Assembly (NCBI RefSeq): GCF_007673775.1
Contig: NZ_VEAF01000003.1
Location: forward strand, 372,001-436,000
Direction: 5' to 3'
Length of the DNA: 64,000 nucleotides
From: Curtobacterium sp. 9128
Lineage (GTDB): Bacteria > Actinomycetota > Actinomycetes > Actinomycetales > Microbacteriaceae
A program made the position numbers and the translations under genes. This document shows, piece by piece, positions 1-9,934 of the stretch. Numbering within the stretch: position 1 is the stretch's first letter; every line of letters starts with the position of its first letter. A model generated the notes under the pieces. It was not told where the DNA came from. It worked only from the letters and a program-made list of their open reading frames with translations, and made no database searches.

Positions 1-2
1 GG

Positions 3-797
3 TGGGGGTGGATGGCACGGTGCCTGCTGCCGCTCCTGGTGCTCGCGGTGATCATGGTCGGCCTGCAGTCGTGGGGGACCTTCACGGTCGACGGCTCGGG
101 CGTGCACTGGGACACCGCGGTGCTCGGCCAGTCGACGGTGACCCTCGGCACGCTCACGCTGACCATCGTCATGGTGGTGCTGCTCGTGCCGTTCCAGGCC
201 GCCGCCGAGGAGTACGTCTTCCGCGGCTTCCTCATGCAGACGATCGGCGCGTGGATCCCGTGGCGTCGCGTCGGTGCGGTGGTCGCCGTGCTCGTCTCGA
301 CCGCGGTCTTCGCGATCGGACACGTCCCGAACGGGTACAACGTCTGGGGCATCCTCGACGTCGGGTCGTTCGGACTCATCGCCGCCGTCATCGTGCTGCG
401 CACCGGCGGCCTCGAGGCGACGATCCTCCAGCACGCGCTCAACAACGTCACGATCTTCGTGCTGCAGGCGCCCGGGTGGTCGAAGGTCGACATCGAGGCG
501 TCCGACGGGACGTGGCAGGGCTGGCTCGTGACGCTCGGCACCTCGCTGCTGTACTGGGGGCTCGTCGAGCTGGTGGCGTGGCGGTCCGGCCTCGACCGCC
601 GGTTCCCCGGCGAGGAGACCCCGCGGTTCCGCGGTGTGGCGCCGGCCTGGGCGGGCGGGTCCCGCTGGGTCCGGCCTGGAGGCTCGGGATGGTCCGGCGC
701 ACCGGCCCGCTCCGAGGGGGTGGCCGGTCCGGTCGCCGCACATGTCGGCGCGTCGGGGCCTGTGGAGGACGCTGCGGGTGTCGCCGGTCGCCCGTAG
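3..797 (+). CDS. CPBP-family intramembrane metalloprotease (5' end outside window)
   Basis: The reading frame is open to the window edge, so the N-terminus is missing. The visible part is strongly hydrophobic and carries the three CPBP/CAAX-protease motifs: AAEEYVFRGF (paired Glu plus Arg), a histidine in AIGHVPNGYN, and QHALNN. In this family the Glu and His residues bind the catalytic zinc inside the membrane. Bacterial members process peptides or protect against them, but the substrate here is unknown. About 70 C-terminal residues are Gly/Ala/Pro-rich and probably disordered. The TAG stop at 795-797 also begins the -10 hexamer of recQ. Family assignment is firm, role is not. Confidence 0.8.
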   Translation, partial: WGWMARCLLPLLVLAVIMVGLQSWGTFTVDGSGVHWDTAVLGQSTVTLGTLTLTIVMVVLLVPFQAAAEEYVFRGFLMQTIGAWIPWRRVGAVVAVLVSTAVFAIGHVPNGYNVWGILDVGSFGLIAAVIVLRTGGLEATILQHALNNVTIFVLQAPGWSKVDIEASDGTWQGWLVTLGTSLLYWGLVELVAWRSGLDRRFPGEETPRFRGVAPAWAGGSRWVRPGGSGWSGAPARSEGVAGPVAAHVGASGPVEDAAGVAGRP

Positions 798-800
798 GCT
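795..800 (+). promoter_or_regulatory. -10 hexamer of leaderless recQ
   Basis: TAGGCT ends six bases before the recQ ATG at 807, so transcription should start at or next to the start codon. The first three bases are the stop codon of the upstream protease gene. I see no good -35. Confidence 0.5.
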
Positions 801-806
801 TCCGGC

Positions 807-2666
<1,860 letters not shown>

Positions 2667-2670
2667 TCCG

Positions 2671-2698
2671 GCGTCCATGCCCCGAGCGGCATGGACGC
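2671..2698 (+). terminator. Hairpin terminator after recQ
   Basis: A perfect 11-bp inverted repeat, GCGTCCATGCC at 2671 and GGCATGGACGC at 2688, with a 6-nt loop, begins four bases after the recQ stop. It has no U-run, as is usual in GC-rich actinobacteria. An in-frame ATG for plsC at 2691 lies inside the stem and is therefore not the start. Confidence 0.65.
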
Positions 2699-2712
2699 TC
2701 CGTTCGCCTGGC

Positions 2713-2718
2713 TACACT
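2713..2718 (+). promoter_or_regulatory. Putative -10 of plsC
   Basis: TACACT lies directly behind the recQ terminator and 30 bases before the GTG start at 2748, leaving room for a short leader with the Shine-Dalgarno GAGGAGG (2735-2741). Confidence 0.4.
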
Positions 2719-2747
2719 CGGGAACTCCCGTCCCGAGGAGGCTGCCG

Positions 2748-3491
2748 GTGCCCGGTCCGTCGATGTTCCCGTCCGTGTTCGCGCGTGCCGTGGTGGCACC
2801 GCTCGCGCGGGTGCTCTGGCGTCCGAGGATCGTCGGCCGGAAGAACGTCCCGAAGCGCGGACCGGTGATCCTGGCGAGCAACCACCGGTCGTTCATCGAC
2901 TCCCCGGCGATCACGATCATGGCGCCGCGGAAGGTCTCGTTCCTCGCGAAGCAGGAGTACTTCACGGGGACCGGGTTCCGCGGAGCGGTGTCCCGCGTCT
3001 TCTTCGGCGGCATCGGCGCGATCGGCGTCGAGCGCGGGGCCGGTGCGGCGGCGCAGCACGCACTCGACCTCGGGCTCGAGCGGCTGCGGGAGGGCGAGGC
3101 CTTCGCGATCTACCCGGAGGGGACCCGGTCGCTCGACGGGCGCATCTACCGTGGTCGGACGGGTGTCGCGTGGCTGGCCCTCACGAGCGGCGCACCCGTC
3201 GTGCCCGTCGCGTTGACCGGCACGGAGGACGTGCAGCCCGTCGGGTCCCGCGTCCCGAAGCTCGCGCGCGTGACGATCGAGTTCGGGAAGCCGATGGACC
3301 TGTCGTCGTTCGGCGAGGCGTCCTCGGGGCGTGCCAGGCGGCACGCGACCGATGCCGTGATGGCGGCGATCCAGGAGATGAGCGGCCAGGAGCCGGCGAA
3401 CGCGTACAACAACCCGCCGGCCACGATCGTGGAGCGAGTGCGTCGAGTCCTGCACCGGGACGACCCGAGCGAGGCCGTCGAACCTGACTGA
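2748..3491 (+). CDS. plsC: 1-acyl-sn-glycerol-3-phosphate acyltransferase (PlsC family)
   Basis: Transfers an acyl chain to lysophosphatidic acid at the inner membrane face, giving phosphatidic acid for phospholipid synthesis. The HX4D catalytic motif is present in SNHRSFID and the glycerol-3-phosphate-binding motif in YPEGTRS, at the usual spacing. The start is GTG 2748 because GAGGAGG sits six bases upstream; longer starts would run into the recQ terminator. The product is 247 residues, normal for the family. Family members with other acyl acceptors exist, so the exact substrate is inferred. Confidence 0.88.
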   Translation: MPGPSMFPSVFARAVVAPLARVLWRPRIVGRKNVPKRGPVILASNHRSFIDSPAITIMAPRKVSFLAKQEYFTGTGFRGAVSRVFFGGIGAIGVERGAGAAAQHALDLGLERLREGEAFAIYPEGTRSLDGRIYRGRTGVAWLALTSGAPVVPVALTGTEDVQPVGSRVPKLARVTIEFGKPMDLSSFGEASSGRARRHATDAVMAAIQEMSGQEPANAYNNPPATIVERVRRVLHRDDPSEAVEPD

Positions 3492-3602
3492 GCGCACCAG
3501 CTGCATTGCGCATGTGAGATATCAGTGGTTCAATGGACGCACTCCTCCGCCGGAAGCCCGAAGCCGTCCGGCGCTCCGCCCACTGATCGGAAGGTCTGCA
3601 GC

Positions 3603-3995
3603 ATGTCCACCACGCCGCTCTTCGACTCCATCGCACGGCGCCGTCACGCGGCCGACGAGGGCGGCGCCGCGCCGGCACGGACGGTTCCCGCCGTGCACGC
3701 TGTGCGTGTCGCCGTCCCCGGTACCGCGTCCCGCGCCTCCGTCCCGGTCTCTGCTCCCGACGCTGGCCGTACCGCCCCGGGCGCGCAATCGCAGCTCCTC
3801 GTTCCGCCGGCCCTCGTCGCCGCCATCGACGCGATCCCCGCGCGCCTGGCTGCCCGGCTGCCGGAGCGGCACCTCGTCAGCGACGAGCAGCTCGCGTTGG
3901 TCGAGGCGGCGGCGGACGCGATCACCCGAGCCGCCGTCGACGCCGTGGTGGCCGAGCTCGACCGGATCGCCGCCCAGGGCATCGTCCGCCGCTGA
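3603..3995 (+). CDS. Hypothetical protein, 130 aa
   Basis: I do not recognise this protein. It starts MSTTPLFDSIARRRH behind GGAAGG, has an Ala/Pro/Val-rich middle that looks disordered, and a helical C-terminal half (about residues 65-130) with regular hydrophobic spacing, including LVPPALVAAIDAIP and LALVEAAADAITRAAV. It has no signal peptide or membrane segment. It lies five bases upstream of the M23 peptidase gene and is probably co-transcribed. The 111 bases between plsC and this gene show no clear feature. Confidence 0.6.
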   Translation: MSTTPLFDSIARRRHAADEGGAAPARTVPAVHAVRVAVPGTASRASVPVSAPDAGRTAPGAQSQLLVPPALVAAIDAIPARLAARLPERHLVSDEQLALVEAAADAITRAAVDAVVAELDRIAAQGIVRR

Positions 3996-4000
3996 CCCCG

Positions 4001-5131
4001 GTGGTGGACGACATGACGAACGACGGCCTCCCGATGCGCCCGCGCGGCGCAGCACGACGCGCGGCGAACGCCGCGGTCGCGTCCGGTGGTGCCCCCGACC
4101 GCGGGACCGTGCCGACCCTCCGGTCGCCGGCCCGCCGACCGACCCCCGGGGCGGCGGTGCCGACACCCGCCGCCTCGGGTCCCACCACAGCACGCCCGGG
4201 GAGCCGGACGGCACGCGCCCGGAGTGCGATGTCGACCCGCGGAGGGACGGCCCGGGGTGACCGTGCCCGAGCGGCGCAGTACCGCCGCATCGGGGTGGCG
4301 CAGTACCACCGAACCGGGGCGCCTGCGGCCGTGATGACGGCTTCGGCGACGGCGCCGGACGCGGACGGGCTCGGAGTGCCGCGGAGCAGGCGTGCCGCTC
4401 GGCGGGCGGAGCGACCCACCGCCGCACGGGCGACCCGGGCCGTCGCCCGCGCGGCGGCTCGCCCCGTCGCGGCCGTCGGCGAGGCCGTCGTGGCCGCGAG
4501 GGCCGTTCCGCTCACGGCGACGGCGATCGTCGCGTGTCTCGTGGTCACGGTCGCCTCGCCGCAGTCGGCGTTCGCCGCGCCCGCGACCCGCACGGCGGTC
4601 CCCGTCACGGACGTCCAGCGGTTCACCGCACCGGGTGCCGAGGCGATCGCGATCAGTCGGGACGGGTTCACGGTCGGCAGGACGGCCTCCGGTGCACGGG
4701 TGTCGTCGATCGGGCCCGGGGGCGTGGACGTCGTCCGCCCGGTCGCCGGAACGGTCCCGACGGCGGGCGGCTTCGGCTCGCGACAGGTGGCCGGATGCGG
4801 CGCCTGCTCCACCAGCCACCAGGGACTCGACTTCGCCGCACCCACGGGGACCCCGGTCCTCGCGGCGATGACCGGCACCGTGGTGTCCGCCGGGGTGTTC
4901 GGCGGCTACGGCAACCAGATCCTGCTCCGGCACCCCGACGGCACCGAGACCCGCTACGGACACCTCTCGCAGATCGGCGTCCGCGTGGGACAGCCCGTCA
5001 TCGCAGGGGAGCGCATCGGCGCAGTCGGGAGCACCGGCGTCTCGACGGGGTCCCACCTGCACTTCGAGGTCATCGTGCGCGGCGTTCCGCAGGACCCGGC
5101 GCCGTGGCTCGCCGCCAGGGGACTGCTCTGA
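4001..5131 (+). CDS. M23-family peptidoglycan metallopeptidase
   Basis: A predicted LytM/M23 zinc endopeptidase that cuts peptide cross-links in the cell wall, or a regulator of such enzymes. The catalytic motifs HQGLDF and HLHFEV are both intact in the last 120 residues. Unusually, about 165 residues rich in Ala, Arg and Pro come before a single hydrophobic segment (about 168-190) that ends with a plausible cleavage site, SAFA-A. The long basic N-terminus would stay in the cytoplasm. Either GTG 4001 or GTG 4004 could start it; ATG 4013 is also possible. Confidence 0.85.
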   Translation: MVDDMTNDGLPMRPRGAARRAANAAVASGGAPDRGTVPTLRSPARRPTPGAAVPTPAASGPTTARPGSRTARARSAMSTRGGTARGDRARAAQYRRIGVAQYHRTGAPAAVMTASATAPDADGLGVPRSRRAARRAERPTAARATRAVARAAARPVAAVGEAVVAARAVPLTATAIVACLVVTVASPQSAFAAPATRTAVPVTDVQRFTAPGAEAIAISRDGFTVGRTASGARVSSIGPGGVDVVRPVAGTVPTAGGFGSRQVAGCGACSTSHQGLDFAAPTGTPVLAAMTGTVVSAGVFGGYGNQILLRHPDGTETRYGHLSQIGVRVGQPVIAGERIGAVGSTGVSTGSHLHFEVIVRGVPQDPAPWLAARGLL

Positions 5132-5237
5132 GCACGGTCGAATCCCGAGCAGGGTCTGTTCTGCGCGTCGTCGTAGGGAACGCGCGTAACGTCCAGCGCG
5201 TCGTCGGGCGGGTGCCCGACCGGAACGGAGGACGCTC

Positions 5238-6086
5238 GTGCGGGTGACGGTACTGGGAACCGGGGCGATGGGGGCCGGCGTGGCAGGATCCCTGCTGCGC
5301 GAGGGACACGACGTGACGGTGTGGAACCGCAGCCACGACCGCGCAGCACCCCTCGGGGAACGCGGTGCGACGGTCGCCGACGACCCCGGCGCAGCGGTCG
5401 CCGAGGCGGAGGTCGTCCTGCTGACCCTGTTCGACACCGACGCGGTCGTGGACGTCCTCGAGCAGGCCGCTGGCGAGGCGCCGGCCGACGCGGTGTGGGT
5501 GCAGTGCTCGACCGTGGGTGTCGAGGGCACCGAGACGGTGGTCCAGATCGCGGCGAAGTACGGCATCACCCTCGTCGAGGCGATGATGCTCGGCACGAAG
5601 GCCCCGGCCGAGCAGGGCACGCTCACGATGCTCGCTGCGGGTCCCTCCGCGGTGCTGGACCGCATCGACCCGGTGCTCGACGCAATCGGTGCGAAGACCG
5701 TCCGTGCCGGTGAGCGGGTCGGTGAGGGGACCGCCCTCAAGCTCGCCGCGAACGCCTGGATCGCGTCCATCACGGCGGCGACGGGTCAGTCGCTCGCCGT
5801 GGCGAAAGGACTCGGCATCGACCCGGCGCTGTTCCTCGAGGCGATCGACGGATCGGCGAGCGACTCCCCGTACGCCCACACGAAGGGCGAGTCGATGCTC
5901 TCCGGGCAGTTCCCCGCGCAGTTCGCCCTCGACGGACTCCGGAAGGACATCGGCCTCATCACGGACGCGGCGCGTGCGAGCGGGGTGTCGACGACGCTCC
6001 TCGAGGCGCTCGGCCGGGTCTACGCGGACGCCAGCGCCGCCGGGCACGGCGACGACGACATCGCCGCGGTGGGCACGGCCTTCTAG
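5238..6086 (+). CDS. NAD(P)-dependent 3-hydroxyisobutyrate-dehydrogenase-like oxidoreductase
   Basis: A member of the 3-hydroxyacid dehydrogenase family. The Rossmann motif GTGAMGAGVA starts at residue 7, and the C-terminal all-helical domain carries the catalytic-lysine segment LKLAANAW. Such enzymes oxidise beta-hydroxyacids or reduce short aldehydes/imines with NAD(P). The substrate cannot be read from sequence. At 282 residues it is of normal length. GTG 5238 is preceded by GGAGGAC; a possible -10, TAACGT, lies at 5187. Its stop region overlaps the end of the convergent small gene at 6083. Confidence 0.85.
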   Translation: MRVTVLGTGAMGAGVAGSLLREGHDVTVWNRSHDRAAPLGERGATVADDPGAAVAEAEVVLLTLFDTDAVVDVLEQAAGEAPADAVWVQCSTVGVEGTETVVQIAAKYGITLVEAMMLGTKAPAEQGTLTMLAAGPSAVLDRIDPVLDAIGAKTVRAGERVGEGTALKLAANAWIASITAATGQSLAVAKGLGIDPALFLEAIDGSASDSPYAHTKGESMLSGQFPAQFALDGLRKDIGLITDAARASGVSTTLLEALGRVYADASAAGHGDDDIAAVGTAF

Positions 6087-6298
6087 CGCCGGCGTCGGAA
6101 CCACTCGCGGACGCGGGAGCTCAGACGCCCCACCGTCTCGTCGTTGAGCGTGTTCGCCAGGTCGAAGGCCTCCCGCGCGGGGTCGCTGCCGTCCCGGATC
6201 CGGCGGAGTGCAGCCTCGGCCCGTGCGCGGGCGTCGAGTTCGGCGGCGGGCATGTCGTCCTCGGGCTCGTGGTGCCGGGTCGGCCGTGCCTCGCTCAT
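6083..6298 (-). CDS. Small hypothetical protein, 71 aa
   Basis: An unrecognised small, highly charged protein. The acidic first third (MSEARPTRHHEPEDD) is followed by a probable amphipathic helix and a very basic C-terminus (VREWFRRRR), which suggests nucleic-acid or membrane-surface contact. It follows the MarR gene by nine bases and has its own predicted leaderless promoter (TAGCCT, six bases before the ATG), so it can be expressed with or without marR. Confidence 0.6.
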   Translation of the reverse strand: MSEARPTRHHEPEDDMPAAELDARARAEAALRRIRDGSDPAREAFDLANTLNDETVGRLSSRVREWFRRRR

Positions 6299-6304
6299 GC
6301 CACC

Positions 6305-6310
6305 AGGCTA
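6305..6310 (-). promoter_or_regulatory. -10 hexamer overlapping the marR stop codon
   Basis: On the minus strand TAGCCT lies six bases before the ATG of the 71-residue gene, and its first three bases are the TAG stop of the upstream marR (6308-6310). This is the same arrangement as at recQ and lplA. Confidence 0.45.
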
Positions 6311-6826
6311 CGCGCGGCGGTCTCCGAGGTCGGCGTCGGTCTCGCTGACGACCGAGGTCATCTCGTCGAGGAAGTCCGCGACGATCGCCGCTTCGTCCGA
6401 GGGCAGGCGCTCGGCGACCTCGGACACGCGGCCGTCGAGGTCGTGGATGACGCGCAGGGCCTGCCGCATCGCAGGGCCGGACGCGGTGAGGATCACGCCA
6501 CGGCGGTCGTTCGGGTCCGGCTGACGCTCGACGTGGCCGCTGCGGACGAGTCGGTCGACCAGCGCCGACGTCGAGGCGGCGGTGATGCCGAGCCGGTCGG
6601 CGAGCTCCTTCGAGTTCACCGTGCGCCCGGTGGCCTCGGCGTCGAGGAGCGCCCGGAGCGCGAGCATCGCGTTCTCGCCGATGCCGAGTGCCTCGCGCGC
6701 TCGGCGCTGGGCGGCGCTCTCCGCGGTGCGGTAGCGCCGGAGTGCGTTCAGCAGGTCGACCGCATCGACGCGGGCCCCGTCGTCGTACCAGAAACCCGCC
6801 GCGTGTGTCGTCACCTCCGAAGTCAT
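6308..6826 (-). CDS. MarR-family transcriptional regulator
   Basis: A winged-helix dimeric repressor of the MarR family. The recognition-helix region reads LADRLGITAASTSALVDRLVRSGHVERQPDPNDRR, the typical MarR wHTH and wing with DxR. ATG 6826 is chosen because a -10 hexamer (TACCAT) lies seven bases upstream; longer starts would run through the operator. The 22-bp palindrome directly upstream suggests that it represses itself. The nearest co-directional gene is the 71-residue protein; no obvious enzyme target is adjacent except the divergent alpha-E gene at 6959. Confidence 0.85.
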   Translation of the reverse strand: MTSEVTTHAAGFWYDDGARVDAVDLLNALRRYRTAESAAQRRAREALGIGENAMLALRALLDAEATGRTVNSKELADRLGITAASTSALVDRLVRSGHVERQPDPNDRRGVILTASGPAMRQALRVIHDLDGRVSEVAERLPSDEAAIVADFLDEMTSVVSETDADLGDRRA

Positions 6827-6833
6827 GGACACA

Positions 6834-6860
6834 ATGGTAGACGATCTAGTTAGAACGTCT
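6834..6860 (-). promoter_or_regulatory. marR promoter with palindromic operator
   Basis: The minus-strand -10 TACCAT is at 6834-6839. From 6839 to 6860 lies a 22-bp imperfect palindrome whose outer arms AGACG/CGTCT and inner arms TCTA/TAGA are exact. Its place over the -10/-35 spacer is what a self-binding MarR dimer would use. Confidence 0.55.
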
Positions 6861-6932
6861 AGGGATCGTGGCCGTCGGCAGGACGCAACATCGGTGACGC
6901 GGCGCGGAAACACCGACGCAACGAGCGGTCAG

Positions 6933-6938
6933 TAGGTT
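6933..6938 (+). promoter_or_regulatory. -10 hexamer before alpha-E gene and mini-ORF
   Basis: TAGGTT is six bases before ATG 6945. This ATG opens a six-codon frame (MQEPRC) whose stop at 6963-6965 overlaps the start region of the alpha-E gene. The 14-nt leader also carries CAGGAG for GTG 6959. Confidence 0.4.
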
Positions 6939-6958
6939 CGCGGCATGCAGGAGCCGCG

Positions 6959-7855
6959 GTGCTGAGCCGACTCGCCGGGAGTGTGTTCCGGGTCGGGGCC
7001 GCGGTGGAGCGGGCCGACGTGCTCGCCCGGTTGCTCGACGTGTACCTGGCCAGGGCGGAGCCGGTGGCAGGTGCCGAGGAGCAGACCGTCTGCCGGGAGC
7101 TCCGCCGGGTCGCCGGTGCGGTCGTCCGTCCGGGGATCGTGCTCGACCGGGTCACGACGTTGGAGTCGCTGGCCCTGGATCGGCACGAACCGGCCTCCAT
7201 CGCGACCGCCGTCGCCGTCGCCCGGGACGACGCCCGACGCGCGCGGGACGTGGTGTCCACCGAGCTCTGGGACTGCCTCAACGTCACGCGGTCCCGCATG
7301 CCGCGCAAGATCGCCGGCGGTCGCGAACACGAGTTCCTGGGGTGGGTCCGCGAGCGCAGTGCCCTGGCGATCGGGGTCGTCGAGGCCGATGCCAGTCGCG
7401 ACGAGGTGTGGGAGTTCTTCACGCTCGGCCGCTCCCTGGCACGGTGCGCGGCCACGGCGAAGCTCCTGGCCTCCGACCTGCTCGTGCCCGAGTCGGCGTC
7501 CTCGTGGGGCACGGCACTCCGTGCGTGCGGCGCGGGGGAGGCCTTCCAGCGAGCGACCGGGTCCGGCGCTCCCGCGTCCGACGCCGCCGCGTTCCTGCTC
7601 CTCGACGACCGGAGTCCCCGGTCCGTGCTGTTCCTGACGCTCCGTGCCGAGGAGTGCCTGGAGGACGTCGCCCCCGCGGTGGTCACCGAGGCGCTCGACG
7701 ACCTGCGCGGTGCGCGGCGTGCGCTGCAGGCCCTGGCCCCGGCGGAGGCGATCGATGCGGCGCGGGCGGCCGGTCGACGGCTCGCCGAGGTCGCGGACCG
7801 TGTCGCCGGGGCCCTCGACGCCCGGGTCTTCGCCGCCGCCGGACCGACCCGCTGA
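6959..7855 (+). CDS. Alpha-E domain protein (DUF403)
   Basis: The opening MLSRLAGSVFRVGAAVERADVLARLLDV is the signature of alpha-E proteins (family form: MLSR.A.S.FW.GRY.ERAD..AR.L), a helical family usually encoded beside a circularly permuted ATP-grasp enzyme and a transglutaminase-like protease in a peptide-modifying cluster. Neither partner is present here. The product is 298 residues and has no signal peptide. GTG 6959 follows CAGGAG by five bases. Its biochemical role is not established; the solitary location is odd. Confidence 0.8.
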   Translation: MLSRLAGSVFRVGAAVERADVLARLLDVYLARAEPVAGAEEQTVCRELRRVAGAVVRPGIVLDRVTTLESLALDRHEPASIATAVAVARDDARRARDVVSTELWDCLNVTRSRMPRKIAGGREHEFLGWVRERSALAIGVVEADASRDEVWEFFTLGRSLARCAATAKLLASDLLVPESASSWGTALRACGAGEAFQRATGSGAPASDAAAFLLLDDRSPRSVLFLTLRAEECLEDVAPAVVTEALDDLRGARRALQALAPAEAIDAARAAGRRLAEVADRVAGALDARVFAAAGPTR

Positions 7856-7876
7856 CGCGCCCGCTCCCGCTCGTCT

Positions 7877-7918
7877 TGACGACGACTGCGCACGCGCCCG
7901 CGCGCGCACCTGTCGTCA
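7877..7918. repeat. 42-bp palindromic intergenic element, copy 1
   Basis: The element begins TGACGACGACTGCGCACGCG and ends CCTGTCGTCA, so its tips (TGACGAC/GTCGTCA) are inverted repeats. It lies 21 bases behind the alpha-E stop, between convergent genes. A near-identical copy with two inner mismatches is at 36125, also between convergent genes. It may act as a two-way terminator or be a REP-like element. Confidence 0.7.
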
Positions 7919-7932
7919 CCGCGCGCACTTCG

Positions 7933-7999
7933 CGGGGAAGGGGTGGCAGGAGAAGGGCGGGGGCGGCAGGGAAGGGGACAGGGCTGCAGGCGGGGCGGG
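7933..7999 (+). other. G-rich tract with G-quadruplex potential
   Basis: Nine or more runs of three to five G, separated by one to six bases, occur on the plus strand over about 65 bases, with almost no C. The tract lies between the convergent alpha-E and MFS genes. It could fold as one or more G-quadruplexes or help to end transcription. Confidence 0.5.
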
Positions 8000-8005
8000 T
8001 GCGCG

Positions 8006-9352
8006 TCACACCCCGCTGGACCGCTGCGCGACCGCCTCGTCCCGCTCGATGTCACGGCGGACGGCGTCCCGTGACGCCGGGGTCCCGAGCACCGGGATCG
8101 AGTGCGTGAGGGCCATGTGCAGCCGGTTGTCGGCGTCGTAGCGCACGCGGTAGTGCTCGAAGCGGACGAGCCACACGAGCGCGATCCCGAGCGCGACGAA
8201 CCCGGAGGCAGCGCCGACGCCGATCGCCCACCGGGGTCCCCAGGCATCGGCGACGGCCCCGACGATGGGCGCGCCGATCGGGGTTCCGCCGGCGAAGATC
8301 GCCATGTAGAGCGCCATCACCCGACCGCGCATCGCCGGCGCGGTCGTGGTCTGCACGAGGGCGTTCGCGGTCGTCATGAACGTCAGGGACGCCAGGCCGA
8401 CGAAGACGAGCACGACGGCGAACGACCAGTAGGTCGGCGCGAACGCCGCGGCGGTGCACGCCAGGCCGAAGCCCGCACTCGCGATGACGAGCAGGCGCAT
8501 GCGTGGACGGTCTCTGCGGGCGGAGAGGAGCGCGCCGAGCACCGAGCCGATCGCCATCACCGAGTTGAGCAGCCCGAACTCGCCCGCGCCCTTGTGGAAC
8601 TCGACCCGCGCCATCGTCGAGGTGAAGATCGGGAAGTTCACGCCGAACGTGCCGACGACGAAGATCATGCAGAGCACGACGACGATGTCCGGCCGTTTCC
8701 GGACGTAGCGGACGCCGGCGAGGATCTGGCCCTTGCCGCGCTCGGCCTTCGGACGGTCCGCGAGCTGCTCGGGGTCCACGAACCGCAGCGCGAGGAGCAC
8801 GGCCGCGAACGACGCCGCGTTGAGGACGAACACCCAGCCGGACCCGATCGCGGCGATGAGCACGCCCGCGACGGCCGGTCCGATGAGGCGGGCGGCGTTG
8901 AACGAGGCGGAGTTCAGCGCGACGGCGTTGGCGACGTGCTCGCCCGTCACGACGTCGGACACGAAGGCCTGACGTACCGGGGTGTCGAACGCGGCGACGA
9001 TGCCGAGCGCGAGTGCGAACGCGTAGAGCCACAGCAGCGTGGCGGTGTGCGTGACGACCATGATGCCGAGCCCGAGGCCCAGCAGCGCCATCAGCGCCTG
9101 GGTCACCATGAGGGTGCGTCGGCGGTCGAAGCGGTCGGCGACGAGCCCGGTCCAGGGCAGCAGCACGAGCTGGGGGCCGAACTGCAGGGCCATCGTGGTG
9201 CCGACGGCGATCGCGTTGTTGTTCGTGAGCTGCGTCAGGACGATCCAGTCCTGCGCGGTCCGCTGCATCCAGGTGCCGACGTTCGACACCAGGGCACCCG
9301 CGAACCAGATGCGGTAGTTGCGTCCCGACAGGGACCGGAACATGGCCGTCAC
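8006..9352 (-). CDS. MFS transporter (DHA3-like exporter)
   Basis: A 12-helix major facilitator protein. The N-terminus FRSLSGRNYRIWFAGALVSNVGTWMQRTAQDW is typical of the enterobactin-exporter/DHA3 type, and the A-motif loop is GLVADRFDRRRT. The probable cargo is a small molecule or drug moved out by proton exchange. The GTG start overlaps the stop of the upstream marR by four bases (GTGA), so translation of the two is coupled. The MarR protein probably controls this exporter. The length of 448 residues is usual. Confidence 0.88.
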   Translation of the reverse strand: MTAMFRSLSGRNYRIWFAGALVSNVGTWMQRTAQDWIVLTQLTNNNAIAVGTTMALQFGPQLVLLPWTGLVADRFDRRRTLMVTQALMALLGLGLGIMVVTHTATLLWLYAFALALGIVAAFDTPVRQAFVSDVVTGEHVANAVALNSASFNAARLIGPAVAGVLIAAIGSGWVFVLNAASFAAVLLALRFVDPEQLADRPKAERGKGQILAGVRYVRKRPDIVVVLCMIFVVGTFGVNFPIFTSTMARVEFHKGAGEFGLLNSVMAIGSVLGALLSARRDRPRMRLLVIASAGFGLACTAAAFAPTYWSFAVVLVFVGLASLTFMTTANALVQTTTAPAMRGRVMALYMAIFAGGTPIGAPIVGAVADAWGPRWAIGVGAASGFVALGIALVWLVRFEHYRVRYDADNRLHMALTHSIPVLGTPASRDAVRRDIERDEAVAQRSSGV

Positions 9353-9807
9353 TGGTGGGCCAGCCTCCTCATGATCTCGGTGGCGTCGGCGAGGACGCGA
9401 CGGTCGGCCGGGCTGAGCGCCGCGAGCCGCGGGGTGAGCCAGTCGTCACGACGACGACGGGTCTCGACGACGAAGTCCGCTCCGGCCGCCGTCGCGCCGA
9501 TGAGCACCTTGCGGCGGTCGTCGCCGTGGCCGCCCTTCGACAGCAGACCGCGGTCGACGAGCGCGGCGACGGTCTTCGTCATCGACGGCGGCGTCACGCC
9601 CTCGTTCCGGCTCAGCTCGGCGAGCGTCATCGGGCCGTCGCGGTGGAGTCGGGCGAGCGCGGAGAACATCGCGTCGCTGACGCTCGTGTCCGCCTTCTGC
9701 GCGCGGAGCGTCCGGGACAGTCGGTTCACCGCGACGCGGAAGTCGGAGCTGAGGAGGGCGTGGGGCGCCGCGCGGGGGCGTTCAGCGAGGGGTTCGATCA
9801 CGGACAC
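9349..9807 (-). CDS. MarR-family transcriptional regulator
   Basis: A 152-residue winged-helix repressor. The HTH reads MTLAELSRNEGVTPPSMTKTVAALVDRGLLSKGGHGDDRRK, with the DDRR wing motif of MarR proteins. It is the first gene of a two-gene operon with the MFS exporter and probably senses that exporter's substrate. The GTG start is seven bases from the -10 TAGGCT. It is only distantly similar to the other MarR in this window (6308). Confidence 0.87.
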   Translation of the reverse strand: MSVIEPLAERPRAAPHALLSSDFRVAVNRLSRTLRAQKADTSVSDAMFSALARLHRDGPMTLAELSRNEGVTPPSMTKTVAALVDRGLLSKGGHGDDRRKVLIGATAAGADFVVETRRRRDDWLTPRLAALSPADRRVLADATEIMRRLAHQ

Positions 9808-9814
9808 GATCGTT

Positions 9815-9844
9815 AGCCTAGCAAATTAGTTCAGCGAACGAACT
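9815..9844 (-). promoter_or_regulatory. marR-MFS promoter and candidate operator
   Basis: Minus-strand -10 TAGGCT is at 9815-9820. Behind it, at 9828-9844, AGTTC and GAACT form an inverted repeat with a 7-nt centre around the -35 position, a possible MarR site. Confidence 0.4.
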
Positions 9845-9934
9845 GGTTCGAGCGGGCCGGAAGCATGCAGGTGTATGGTTCTGGACTGTAGACAACAGGT
9901 GTTGCCGACGAGTCGAGTAGGAAGAAGCACAGAC

